This document shows positions 9,029-16,895 of a stretch of DNA of 64,000 nucleotides, in pieces (within the stretch, counting starts at the first letter, position 1; each line of letters begins with the position of its first letter). Both the position numbers and the translations under genes were made by a program. The DNA comes from Dialister succinatiphilus YIT 11850. GTDB lineage: Bacteria > Bacillota > Negativicutes > Veillonellales > Dialisteraceae. Where the stretch lies: NCBI RefSeq assembly GCF_000242435.1, contig NZ_JH591188.1, forward strand, positions 555,210 to 619,209, written 5' to 3'. The notes under the pieces were generated by a model. The model worked only from the letters and a program-made list of their open reading frames with translations, was not told the DNA's origin and searched no databases.

Positions 9029-9792
9029 TGGACAACAGACCGATTGGTATTATGGATTCCGGCGTAGGGGGCCTCACAGTGGCCCGGGTGCTGCATGAGA
9101 AATATCCCAAAGAAAGCATAATCTTTCTGGGAGACAGCCTCCGCAATCCCTACGGCGAAAGGACAAGAGATGAAATCGCCCGCTTTGCCGGGGAAATCAA
9201 AGATTTCCTTATCAAAAAGAACGTAAAAATGATCATCATTGCCTGCAACACCATTTCTTTCAACGTGTATCCTTCCTTTCTGGAAGGGCCGGTGCCGGTG
9301 GTGAAGATGAGCCTTGACATCACCCTGCCGGAAGGCACGAAAAAGGCGGGCATTTTTGCGACGCCTGCCTCCATCAGAACCCATGCCCACAAGAAATATG
9401 TGGAAAAGAAATTTCCTGAAGTGGAATGGGTGGAGGTGCCCTGCGACGGTGTGGCGGCTGCCATTGAGCAGGGAAAAGATGAAAATTTCATTTCTGCCCT
9501 TGTGCAGAAGGCGGCAAAGGAGTATCATGCATTAGGTATAGATGCCGGCTACTGGGCCTGCACCCATTATCCTCTGGCGCCATCTGCTTTTGCCAGAGTC
9601 TTTCCGAAGGTTCCTTTCATTGACCCGGCCCTGCCTACGGTGGAAGCGGGAATGGCCATCCTTCAGAGAGAGGACAGGCTGGCAGAAGGGAAAGACAGGG
9701 ATGAATTCTATTTCACCGACGGCCTTGCCCATGCAGAGCCTCTGGTGAAACGGCTTTTTGGCCCGGCAGCTGTGGAAAAACAAATCTTGTAG
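9028..9792 (+). CDS. murI: Glutamate racemase
   Basis: Converts L- to D-glutamate for peptidoglycan. The 254 residues are the normal length. The opening GIMDSGVGGLTVA holds Asp10. The two catalytic cysteines are Cys73 (IACNTIS) and Cys178 (ACTHYPL). Family members usually read CNTA at the first site, so the Ile is a mild variation. It is translationally coupled to the thioesterase upstream and followed at 15 bp by a membrane-anchored protein. Confidence 0.96.
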   Translation: MDNRPIGIMDSGVGGLTVARVLHEKYPKESIIFLGDSLRNPYGERTRDEIARFAGEIKDFLIKKNVKMIIIACNTISFNVYPSFLEGPVPVVKMSLDITLPEGTKKAGIFATPASIRTHAHKKYVEKKFPEVEWVEVPCDGVAAAIEQGKDENFISALVQKAAKEYHALGIDAGYWACTHYPLAPSAFARVFPKVPFIDPALPTVEAGMAILQREDRLAEGKDRDEFYFTDGLAHAEPLVKRLFGPAAVEKQIL

Positions 9793-9807
9793 GAGAGTGA
9801 GTAAAGA

Positions 9808-10362
9808 ATGTTGTTGCTTGTTAAAATTGCGGCAGTGATCGTCCTTATCATCTGCCTCGGCTTCATTGCCTACTGGGCGGTGGCTGTCATTAAGGGAGAC
9901 TGCGTCCTTCGCATGCTGAAATCGAAACGGACGCCCCTGAAGGTGGAGTCCATGGATATGCGTCATGTGCGCCTGTCCTTTACCATCCCCATCAAAAATG
10001 TGGGAAAACAGCTGGGCACCATTATGGATGCCTTCGTCCGCATTTACATTCCCTTTGAACAGTATGACAAGGCCAGAGTTACGGGGCACCTGACCGATTT
10101 TGACGTGCCAAGGCATGACGACTACTGGCAGGCCTTCATCCTGGATCCCGGAAAGGAAAAGAAATTCCTCATCACCCTGGACATCGACGGCAAAGGCCAG
10201 AGCATCCTCCAGGACCTGGAAACTTTCCCGGAATTCGGCATGGATATCATTTATCAGGTCGTAGCAAGAAGTGACTACTACTATGCCAAGACAAGAGTTG
10301 TAATTACCAGGGAAGAGCTGCAGAATGCTCTCTATGAATATACTTCGGAGGTGAGAAAATAA
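9808..10362 (+). CDS. Membrane-anchored protein of unknown function
   Basis: I do not recognise this 184-residue protein. A single hydrophobic helix at about 4-30 should anchor it, followed by a soluble domain of alternating hydrophobic strands (SFTIPIKNVGKQLG, MDAFVRIYIPF). That pattern suggests a beta-sandwich of the LEA/DUF type (inference). The last codons overlap the next start by one base, so it is translated together with the CofE-like protein. RBS GGAGAGTGAG lies before the ATG. Confidence 0.75.
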   Translation: MLLLVKIAAVIVLIICLGFIAYWAVAVIKGDCVLRMLKSKRTPLKVESMDMRHVRLSFTIPIKNVGKQLGTIMDAFVRIYIPFEQYDKARVTGHLTDFDVPRHDDYWQAFILDPGKEKKFLITLDIDGKGQSILQDLETFPEFGMDIIYQVVARSDYYYAKTRVVITREELQNALYEYTSEVRK

Positions 10363-11015
10363 TGGCAGAACTGAAGCTTGTTCCTATCCATACCAGAATT
10401 CTCACCCATCATGACAACATTGTGGATGCCATCCTGGAATATGCAGGAGACCAGATTACCGATCATGATATCGTATGCTCCGCTGAATCGGTGGTAGCCA
10501 TCACCCAGAACCGCTACGTCCGTCCGGAAGAACTGAACGTATGCTGGCAGGCAAGACTGATGAACCGCTTTGTACCGTCCGCCGGCTCCATGGCCAGCAT
10601 TTATGGCATGCAGGCAGCCATGGACGAAGAGGGCAAATGGAATATGCTCTTCTCCTTCGCCCTGGGCGCTGTGGCTAAGATTTTCGGTAAAAACGGCGTA
10701 TTCTACGCCCGCTGCCGCCAGGCTTCCCTCATTGACGATGTAACCGGCACCATGCCGCCTTTCGACAAATGCCTGGTTTACGGTCCCGCCGACACAGACA
10801 ATGTGTGCGAAAAAATTAAAAAAGCTACCGGCGCCTACGGTGCCGTCATTGCCGATGTAAACGATCTGAAACGGGCCGCTGTCCTCGGCAGGAGCAAGGG
10901 CCTCGATCCGAAAAAGATTGCCAAAATCTTGATCGACAACCCCTTCGGCAACGACAACCAGAAAACACCGATCGTCATTATCAAGAACTTCACCGATGTG
11001 ATGGAAGGCAAATAA
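10362..11015 (+). CDS. Coenzyme F420:L-glutamate ligase-like protein (CofE superfamily)
   Basis: This 217-residue protein resembles the F420-0:gamma-glutamyl ligase fold: an N-terminal strand with VPIHTRIL, a segment DHDIVCSAESVVAITQNR, and a C-terminal DVNDL...DNPFGNDNQKTPIVII. In F420 producers CofE adds glutamates to the cofactor. Negativicutes are not known to make F420 and no other F420 gene is in the window, so the acceptor is probably something else. It sits directly after murI and a membrane protein; a link with glutamate transfer is tempting but only a guess. Confidence 0.7.
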   Translation: MAELKLVPIHTRILTHHDNIVDAILEYAGDQITDHDIVCSAESVVAITQNRYVRPEELNVCWQARLMNRFVPSAGSMASIYGMQAAMDEEGKWNMLFSFALGAVAKIFGKNGVFYARCRQASLIDDVTGTMPPFDKCLVYGPADTDNVCEKIKKATGAYGAVIADVNDLKRAAVLGRSKGLDPKKIAKILIDNPFGNDNQKTPIVIIKNFTDVMEGK

Positions 11016-11053
11016 TAGGGATCTGCGAATGAATACAGCCTTGTGAAAATCAG

Positions 11054-11092
11054 AAAAAGGACTTTGGCCCGAAGGGGTACAAAGTCCTTTTT
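11054..11092 (+). terminator. Intrinsic terminator of the murI operon
   Basis: Long hairpin AAAAAGGACTTTG, 13-nt loop, CAAAGTCCTTTTT. Confidence 0.9.
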
Positions 11093-11099
11093 CTGTGGA

Positions 11100-11160
11100 G
11101 ATATAAAAGGTAAGCCCGTAACGCAGGCTTCTTTCCCAGGCTCATCTGGGTACATATGCT
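11100..11160 (+). repeat. Partial copy of the CCCGTAACG intergenic repeat
   Basis: AAGCCCGTAACGCAGGCT begins near 11112 and matches the core of modules near 284, 40180, 45083 and 48915. This copy lacks the adjoining GC palindromes. Confidence 0.6.
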
Positions 11161-11245
11161 TCATGCCTGACCGAAATGGATCCAGGCGAAGTATTCTGCT
11201 TTCTCTTATAAATCCCATGAACCTGATGGTGCTTGGCGGCCTTTC

Positions 11246-12010
11246 TTATCCATGAAAGAATTCGATAATCTTATGGATAGCCAGGGCCATGTGGTCCGGA
11301 TTCTGGAAGGGGTGGTTGGCGCCTTCCACGGGAATGAATTCAATGACGTTGTTTTCAGCAAAGCGGCGGGATTCTTCAATGGGAATCATTTCATCCTTTG
11401 TGCCGTGGATAATGAGCATGCTGTCAGCAAAGTCGAAGTATTCGTGTTTCATGACGTCAAAACTTTTCAGGGAATCGAAGAAGGACTGATCCACCTTCAT
11501 TTTCCTTTCAAAGCCTACGGATATTTCCTTGCCTTTGCGCAGTTTGTTTTTGTCATCTTCCGACAGGTAGCTCATCATGGACTGATACATGCAGACCGCC
11601 GGGCAGCGGAGGGCGATTTTGGTGAAAGGGTCCCCTTTTTCGATGAGGTAACGGAGTGTCAGATATCCGCCGAAGCTGGAAGAGTAGTTATATACCCTTT
11701 TTGCTTTCATCACTTCTTTGGCGTATTCCGTGACCAGGGTAAGGTAGGTGAGGCATTCATCGATGGTCAGCTTTTTTCTGGCGTCCATGCCGTGGCAGGG
11801 CCAGTCAAAGGCAATCACCGCAAATCCTTTGTACTTGGATGTGAGGTGTTCTCCGAAATGCAGGGTGCCTGCCGTTTCTTTGCTGCTGCCAAAGCCATGG
11901 GTGACGATGACTACATCGTCAAAGGTCCTTGTGCTTTTGTCATTATCATTCACAATGAGGCGGCTCCGAATGCTGAAGCCGCCGCGGTTGATATCAAAAT
12001 GCTTTTCCAT
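11246..12010 (-). CDS. Alpha/beta hydrolase
   Basis: Serine hydrolase of 254 residues, probably an esterase or lipase-like cytoplasmic enzyme. The oxyanion-hole region is VTHGFGSS (about 36-43). The nucleophile elbow reads YSSSFGG with Ser112 as likely nucleophile; the usual first glycine of G-x-S-x-G is replaced by Ser. Asp206 (HGTKDEM) and His233 (GANHPF) complete the triad. DWPCHGMD follows the family strand 4 pattern. The arrangement resembles BD-FAE/feruloyl-esterase-like proteins, but the substrate is unknown. It is monocistronic and convergent with the murI operon. Confidence 0.88.
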   Translation of the reverse strand: MEKHFDINRGGFSIRSRLIVNDNDKSTRTFDDVVIVTHGFGSSKETAGTLHFGEHLTSKYKGFAVIAFDWPCHGMDARKKLTIDECLTYLTLVTEYAKEVMKAKRVYNYSSSFGGYLTLRYLIEKGDPFTKIALRCPAVCMYQSMMSYLSEDDKNKLRKGKEISVGFERKMKVDQSFFDSLKSFDVMKHEYFDFADSMLIIHGTKDEMIPIEESRRFAENNVIEFIPVEGANHPFQNPDHMALAIHKIIEFFHG

Positions 12011-12058
12011 GGTATCGCTTCTTTCTGTAAGTTCTGTTTAAGGAAAATATAACATAAA

Positions 12059-12172
12059 AGTGGACCGGCGGGCTAGTGTGTTAGTGAGCTGGTGGGCTGG
12101 TGGAGGGGCCAGCCCCAATCCTCAGTCCACTGTCACACTATCCCACTAGCCCACTAATACACCATATGTGGT
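12059..12172. repeat. CTAG octamer array (inverted-repeat form)
   Basis: Units of 8 bp of the form NNCTAGTG run through 12070-12102. After a centre of GGCCAGCCCCAATCCTC, the complementary form CACTAGNN runs to 12170. The same centre and design recur at 27256-27364, with shorter arrays near 14399, 19762, 34024 and 40010. Confidence 0.75.
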
Positions 12173-12202
12173 AAGATAGATGGAGAATACGAGGTGGTTA
12201 TG

Positions 12203-13543
12203 ATGGCTTACAGGGAAGCGGAGCTGCTTGCCATGGTGGAGAAGGATGTACTTCATCCGGATCTGCTTTTTACGAAGGATTATATAGAAAAGGATGGGGT
12301 TACTTCCGATACCGGAAAACGGTATGAGGAGGTGGTGCTGTCATGGCTTCTGGCCCATGGAGACAGTCTGGTGAAGACGGATGAAAACTGGTCCATGTAC
12401 AGGACGGCAGTGAGAAGAGCGTCGGAGGAAGGGGGCCGGCTGATTGCATCCATTCTTGGACAGAAGGATTTTGCCCGGGGCGTGGCTCTGGATATGTCCA
12501 TTCATATCAAGGACAGTCAGGCCGGGGAATGGGGCCTGTTTCCGTTGGCCTCCATGGACAGGACGGGCCGGGTGCTCACGGTATATGATGTGAGACAGGA
12601 GGGAGAGGCGGAAATGCCTCTTCACCGGCTTCTTCGGGTGTGGTCATGGAAGGAGTCGGTGAACCGGCTCACCCTGGCGTCTATCCTGGAAAGAAAGAGT
12701 CCCTTTGTGCTGAAGGCGGCGGTGCTTGTGACGGGTTCTTCCAATGAGAGGTACGGCAGTTCCCAGAGGCGGTCCATTTCCCTGCCTCTTCAGCGGCTTT
12801 CTGTGCTGCTGGGGGTGTCTGAGCTCTATGCGTTCCACGGTATCCATCTGGCTCCTGTGAATCCGGGGCTTCCGCTCTATGGACAGTATTCGAAGGCAGA
12901 GCTCCTGTCTCTCATTGAGAAGGACGGTGCCCATCCGGAGTCTTTGTATCAGAAGGAATACATCAACCGTCGGGGCGTTACCTGGGATACGGAGGAGCCC
13001 TACTGCCAGGTCCTGGGGGACTGGCTTCTGAATCATCGGGATATCTGGATGACCCTTCCCCGGGGCATGTACCGCTGGGTAGAAGGGGCGCGGGCGGAAA
13101 AAATTCTGAAATCCGGTTTCTGGGCTCAGGCAAGAAAGCAGAAGGTGCTGCCGCCCTTTGGCCGGGTGCTTCCGGATGATCTGGTTTTTCTGGGAAGCCG
13201 TTTCCAGCAGGTGGGCCGTCCAGCCATGATGGTCCATGATATGTCCGGTGAAGGGAAAGATGCGGTATCCCTGGTGCGGATACTGGAAACGCCGGAGTCT
13301 TCCGATACCCTTCTGGGAGCGGTGCTTCGTGCATTTACCCATCTGGTGGTGCTGGATGAGGAGAAGCTGCTGAAAGATATGAAGCTGCCTGAGGGTTCCC
13401 ATATAGAAAGCCGGATTCTGCTGGAAAGGGGAGAGGCCCAGACGGACAGTTTCCTTCGGGACCTGCCCTGCCTTTCCGAACTGATGAAGGCCATGGGGAT
13501 CGGACTGGTTATGGTGGAAAAGGGATATGAAGCGCTGTGGTAG
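12203..13543 (+). CDS. Unrecognised protein with an internal duplication
   Basis: I do not recognise this 446-residue soluble protein. It is built of two related halves: residues about 3-80 (YREAELLAMVEKDVLHPDL...DYIEKDGVT.DT...YEEVVLSWLLAH) align with about 234-310 (YSKAELLSLIEKDGAHPES...EYINRRGVTWDT...YCQVLGDWLLNH). Each half continues into a second conserved-looking region (LFPLASMDRTGRVLTVYDV versus LGSRFQQVGRPAMMVHDM). No signal peptide or membrane helix. GAGGTGG precedes tandem ATGs at 12200 and 12203; I use the second. It follows a CTAG array. Confidence 0.75.
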   Translation: MAYREAELLAMVEKDVLHPDLLFTKDYIEKDGVTSDTGKRYEEVVLSWLLAHGDSLVKTDENWSMYRTAVRRASEEGGRLIASILGQKDFARGVALDMSIHIKDSQAGEWGLFPLASMDRTGRVLTVYDVRQEGEAEMPLHRLLRVWSWKESVNRLTLASILERKSPFVLKAAVLVTGSSNERYGSSQRRSISLPLQRLSVLLGVSELYAFHGIHLAPVNPGLPLYGQYSKAELLSLIEKDGAHPESLYQKEYINRRGVTWDTEEPYCQVLGDWLLNHRDIWMTLPRGMYRWVEGARAEKILKSGFWAQARKQKVLPPFGRVLPDDLVFLGSRFQQVGRPAMMVHDMSGEGKDAVSLVRILETPESSDTLLGAVLRAFTHLVVLDEEKLLKDMKLPEGSHIESRILLERGEAQTDSFLRDLPCLSELMKAMGIGLVMVEKGYEALW

Positions 13544-13571
13544 GATTTCCTGCCCGAAAACAGTCTTTCTT

Positions 13572-13600
13572 TTGCCACCAGGAAGCAAATCATTTATAAT
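13572..13600 (+). promoter_or_regulatory. Promoter of the 13694 gene
   Basis: TTGCCA, 17 nt, TATAAT: a strong sigma-A-type promoter. Confidence 0.75.
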
Positions 13601-13621
13601 AACAGATAAACCTTATCTGTT
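13601..13621. promoter_or_regulatory. Palindrome at the transcription start (operator candidate)
   Basis: AACAGATAA-ACC-TTATCTGTT is a perfect 9-bp inverted repeat directly after the -10 box, where a repressor would block initiation. There is no T-run, so it is unlikely to be a terminator. Confidence 0.6.
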
Positions 13622-13693
13622 CGAACAGATTACATTTCCCGGGGATCGGGCTTCCTTGCCGAAGCAGCTCTCCGGCAAAGAAGGAGACGGCAC

Positions 13694-14398
13694 ATGGGAT
13701 TTTTTGACAAGGGACATGAAAAAGAGAGCCCCATCGGTAATTTAAGGGCTCATATCGGTACGTTCATGTATTTCGTAAAGGTGGGTAAATCCAAATTCAA
13801 GCATAAGGGCAAAGTGGGTGAAATCTTTGCGGATATGGATAATACCCAGTATCTTTTCCAGCAGGCCACTTCCGGCACCATGTATGACATGAAGAAAAAG
13901 CTGGATTACACTCTCTGGGATGCAGCCACTCACAAATACACCGAGGATATCCAGAAGCTGAAGGATGAGCTCCTGAAGGCAGTGGATGAAGGGGAAGAAA
14001 GCGGCGAATTTGCAGAGGAAAAGAAAGTAAAGGAAATCGAGGCCGAAAAAGCGGAAGAAGAAAAGAAGGCTGACGCCGAAGAAGAACCGGGCAGCTGGAA
14101 GGCCCACATCAAGGGCCAGATGGAGGAGGCGGAGGAAAAAGCCCGGAAGGAAGCGGAAGAAAAGGAAAAAGAAATGGAAACGCCGGCAGTGGAAACGGAA
14201 GAGGAGTCTTTGACGGAGGAAGACTGCCGGGAGCTGTGGCGTATCATCCAGGGACTGGAAAGAGAGTATAAGGAAATGAACAGCATTGCCGATGACTGGT
14301 TTTCCGTCCACGGAAAAAAGACGGGATGCATGGCGGCGCTGGCGGCCATGACCCTCCTCCCTCTGGGGGCGGTGTACGGACTGTATCATCTGTTATAG
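13694..14398 (+). CDS. Charged coiled-coil protein with C-terminal membrane anchor
   Basis: I do not recognise this 234-residue protein. The first 95 residues look globular (HIGTFMYFVKVGKSKFKHKG). Residues about 95-175 are almost entirely Glu, Lys and Ala and should form a long helix or coiled coil. A hydrophobic segment at about 213-233 (CMAALAAMTLLPLGAVYGL) ends the protein as a tail anchor. AAGGAG precedes the ATG. It is monocistronic with its own promoter and palindrome, suggesting individual regulation. Confidence 0.75.
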   Translation: MGFFDKGHEKESPIGNLRAHIGTFMYFVKVGKSKFKHKGKVGEIFADMDNTQYLFQQATSGTMYDMKKKLDYTLWDAATHKYTEDIQKLKDELLKAVDEGEESGEFAEEKKVKEIEAEKAEEEKKADAEEEPGSWKAHIKGQMEEAEEKARKEAEEKEKEMETPAVETEEESLTEEDCRELWRIIQGLEREYKEMNSIADDWFSVHGKKTGCMAALAAMTLLPLGAVYGLYHLL

Positions 14399-14416
14399 TG
14401 AGCTGGTGGGCTGGTT
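14397..14416 (+). repeat. Short CTAG-type octamer array
   Basis: AGTGAGCTGGTGGGCTGGT is two to three degenerate units of the 8-bp repeat, directly after a stop codon. Confidence 0.5.
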
Positions 14417-14477
14417 CTGATGCCTGAAAGTTTAACAGTCTAACGGTCTGATAGCTTCTGCCCAACATAATTTTTAC

Positions 14478-14507
14478 TTGTATTTACCCTCTTTTCTATG
14501 ATATGAT
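14478..14507 (+). promoter_or_regulatory. Promoter of the SCIFF operon
   Basis: TTGTAT, 18 nt, TATGAT upstream of the peptide gene. Confidence 0.5.
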
Positions 14508-14541
14508 TATTTCAGAAAAATTGTTTCGGGGAGGTGACATC

Positions 14542-14712
14542 ATGTCCAAACATATCGTTACAATCAATCAGTCTTCTCTGCAGGACTCCATTAAGTTTGA
14601 AGGCTGCAGTGAATGTCAGACTTCCTGCCAGTCTGCCTGCAAGACAAGCTGCACCATCGGCAACCTGATCTGCACGACTCAGGAAGAAGCCAAGGAAGCA
14701 AAGAGAGCCTGA
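14542..14712 (+). CDS. scfA: SCIFF ranthipeptide precursor (six cysteines in forty-five residues)
   Basis: A 56-residue peptide with the SCIFF family layout: leader MSKHIVTINQSSLQDSIKFE, then six cysteines in GCSECQTSC.QSACKTSC..GNLIC. In this family a radical-SAM enzyme forms thioether bridges from cysteine sulfurs to non-alpha carbons of acceptor residues, making a ranthipeptide with proposed regulatory roles. I chose MSKHIV as start because GGGGAGGTGA lies 6 nt before it. The maturase follows after a terminator hairpin that probably lets only part of the transcription continue. Confidence 0.93.
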   Translation: MSKHIVTINQSSLQDSIKFEGCSECQTSCQSACKTSCTIGNLICTTQEEAKEAKRA

Positions 14713-14725
14713 TTTTACGGCCCAG

Positions 14726-14753
14726 CCCCCGGCCCTAAGGCCGGGGGTTTTTC
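14726..14753 (+). terminator. Terminator/attenuator between SCIFF peptide and maturase
   Basis: CCCCCGGCC-CTAA-GGCCGGGGG followed by TTTTT. It sits inside the two-gene unit and would make the peptide mRNA more abundant than the enzyme mRNA. Confidence 0.9.
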
Positions 14754-14825
14754 TATTTCTTCTTTGGAAGGTACAAGGATTGTAATTGGCGGCTCACGAA
14801 AGCCGCAATGAAAAGGAGATTATTC

Positions 14826-16262
14826 ATGGATTATAATGTAAAGCCCATGATTCATCGTTTTCGTCAGAATGGCATGAACATTGTCATGGATGTCAACAGC
14901 GGCATCGTTCATGTGGTGGATGACGTAACATATAAAGTGCTGGAATTTTATAACGGGAAAAATCGGGACATGGTCCTGGCCAATCTGTCCTCTTCCTATG
15001 ATGAGAAAGAACTGAATGAAGTGATGGATGACCTGGATGAACTGATTCGCAAGGAAGTCCTTTTTGCTCCCATGGATCCCAATTATAAAATGGCCATTGA
15101 GGACAGGCCCATTATCAAGGCCCTGTGCCTGAATATTGCCCATGACTGCAATCTCCGCTGCAAGTACTGCTTCGCAGGCCAGGGGGGCTACGGCCAGTGG
15201 CGCATGCTCATGCCTTTTGATGTGGCAAGGCGGGGCGTGGATTTCCTCATTGCCCACAGCGGCCCCAGGGAACATTGCGAACTGGATTTTTTCGGCGGCG
15301 AACCGCTCATGAACTGGCATGTGGTACAGCAGACCATTGATTATGTACATAAGCAGGAAAAGAAGCACCACAAGAAAATCAAAATGTCCCTGACCACCAA
15401 CGGCATGCTGCTGGATAAGGAGAAGGTGAAGTATCTCACCGATAACCATATCAGCCTGATTCTGTCCCTGGACGGCAGAAAGGAAATGCATGACCGCATG
15501 CGGCCTGATGTGAACGGAAATGGCACCTACGATCAGATCGTAAAGAATCTTCAGTACTGCGTGGCTCACCGCAACGGGGAAGAATACTATGTGCGCGGTA
15601 CCTTCACCAGGTACAATCTGGATTTCACCACCGACGTGGAGGATATGCTGGACCATGGCTTCCCGGCAGTATCCATGGAACCGGTGGTAGGGGAGGATAC
15701 GGAATCCTATTCCATTAAGGAAGAGGACCTGCCCCGGGTGAAGGAAGAGTATGACCGCCTGGCCCAGCTCTTCATCCGCCGGGAAGAGGAGGGACGTCCT
15801 TTCTTCTTCTTCCATTTCAATATGGATCTCTGGAAGGGCCCCTGCCTTCCCAAACGTCTCCGCGGCTGCGGCGCCGGCCATGAATACCTGGCTGTGGTGC
15901 CGAACGGCGACATTTATCCCTGCCATCAGTTTGTAGGCCGGGAAGGCTATGTGCTGGGCAATGTGTACGAAGGGCTGAAGAATATGAAGATGATGCACGA
16001 TTTCCGCACCAACCATGTATTCACCAAGCCGGAATGTGTGGACTGCTGGGCGAAATTCTTCTGCTCCGGCGGCTGTCATGCCAATAATGAGGCTTTTGCC
16101 GGCGACATCCATAAGCCCTATCATATTACCTGCGAAATCCAGAAGAAGCGCGTGGAATGCGCCATGATGATTCAGGCTTACAATCAGCTGAAAAAGCCAA
16201 GGGTCATGGCTCAGCCCGGCTCTTTTGAAGCTAAAAGAGAAGCGCAGGAAAAACTGCAGTAA
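14826..16262 (+). CDS. scfB: SCIFF maturase, radical SAM/SPASM thioether synthase
   Basis: This 478-residue enzyme modifies the preceding peptide. An N-terminal RiPP-recognition-like region (about 1-85) precedes the radical SAM core with C108-x3-C112-x2-C115 (CNLRCKYCF), which binds the SAM-cleaving 4Fe-4S cluster. The C-terminal SPASM region has cysteines for auxiliary clusters (CGAGHEYLAVVPNGDIYPCHQ, CVDCWAKFFCSGGC). I start at MDYNVKPMIH because AAAAGGAGATTATTC lies before it; an in-frame ATG six codons earlier is less well placed. Length and motif order match the six-Cys peptide maturase family. Confidence 0.95.
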   Translation: MDYNVKPMIHRFRQNGMNIVMDVNSGIVHVVDDVTYKVLEFYNGKNRDMVLANLSSSYDEKELNEVMDDLDELIRKEVLFAPMDPNYKMAIEDRPIIKALCLNIAHDCNLRCKYCFAGQGGYGQWRMLMPFDVARRGVDFLIAHSGPREHCELDFFGGEPLMNWHVVQQTIDYVHKQEKKHHKKIKMSLTTNGMLLDKEKVKYLTDNHISLILSLDGRKEMHDRMRPDVNGNGTYDQIVKNLQYCVAHRNGEEYYVRGTFTRYNLDFTTDVEDMLDHGFPAVSMEPVVGEDTESYSIKEEDLPRVKEEYDRLAQLFIRREEEGRPFFFFHFNMDLWKGPCLPKRLRGCGAGHEYLAVVPNGDIYPCHQFVGREGYVLGNVYEGLKNMKMMHDFRTNHVFTKPECVDCWAKFFCSGGCHANNEAFAGDIHKPYHITCEIQKKRVECAMMIQAYNQLKKPRVMAQPGSFEAKREAQEKLQ

Positions 16263-16292
16263 CGAAAGAAAAAAGACCGCCAAAAGCGCGTG

Positions 16293-16327
16293 AAAAAGGG
16301 GTTTCTGTTTGCACAGAGCCCCTTTTT
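16293..16327 (+). terminator. Intrinsic terminator after the maturase
   Basis: AAAAAGGGG-TTTCTGT-TTGC-ACAGAG-CCCCTTTTT hairpin. Confidence 0.85.
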
Positions 16328-16434
16328 AATTTATAATATTCTTAAGTGCAGGCAAAATTTGACAGCTCCTTAGAGCTGAAAAGAAATTGATAACAGGTTC
16401 TGAAGATGGATTTTCGTCAAAGGAGGATTCACTG

Positions 16435-16881
16435 ATGAAATTAAAAAGACTGGCAGTCTGTGCGCTGGCGGCATGCATGATCGGCACCGGCGCCATGATA
16501 CATGTAGATGCATTCAGCCTGGGCAGTGTCCTTGGCGGTGTGGCAAAGGTAGGAGGCATAGGCTTCCTTGTTTCGAAATATGGAGAATCAATTAACAGCG
16601 CCATCAACTCGGTGATGATGAAGGAAGGAGCCGGCACAAACTACGCCACCAAGGTGGTGCCTATTGTGAGTATCGGCAACAGCGGCTATATCGGTGCTGC
16701 CCAGGTCATCGGCGATGCGGACCAGGTAGAGAAGGTAAAGGCTGTGGGTCAGCTGGAAGTCAGCTGGAACGACAAACTTTTCCGTATCAAAGGCCTGATT
16801 CCCATGGACAGTGTCAATCCATCTTCCTTCAGCCGTGTGCAGGGAGTGGGCGTATCTGCAGTGATTGACGTACGAGTATAA
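16435..16881 (+). CDS. Exported protein of unknown function
   Basis: I do not recognise this 148-residue protein. An N-terminal signal peptide (KLKRLAVCALAACMIGTGAM, cleavage near residue 25) sends it across the inner membrane. The mature part has a glycine-rich stretch (SLGSVLGGVAKVGGIGFLVS) and ends in beta-like strands (VSAVIDVRV). AAAGGAGG lies upstream. It is followed at 14 bp by another exported protein and then an LptD-like gene, so an envelope role is likely. Confidence 0.8.
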   Translation: MKLKRLAVCALAACMIGTGAMIHVDAFSLGSVLGGVAKVGGIGFLVSKYGESINSAINSVMMKEGAGTNYATKVVPIVSIGNSGYIGAAQVIGDADQVEKVKAVGQLEVSWNDKLFRIKGLIPMDSVNPSSFSRVQGVGVSAVIDVRV

Positions 16882-16895
16882 CGGAGGGTGATACT

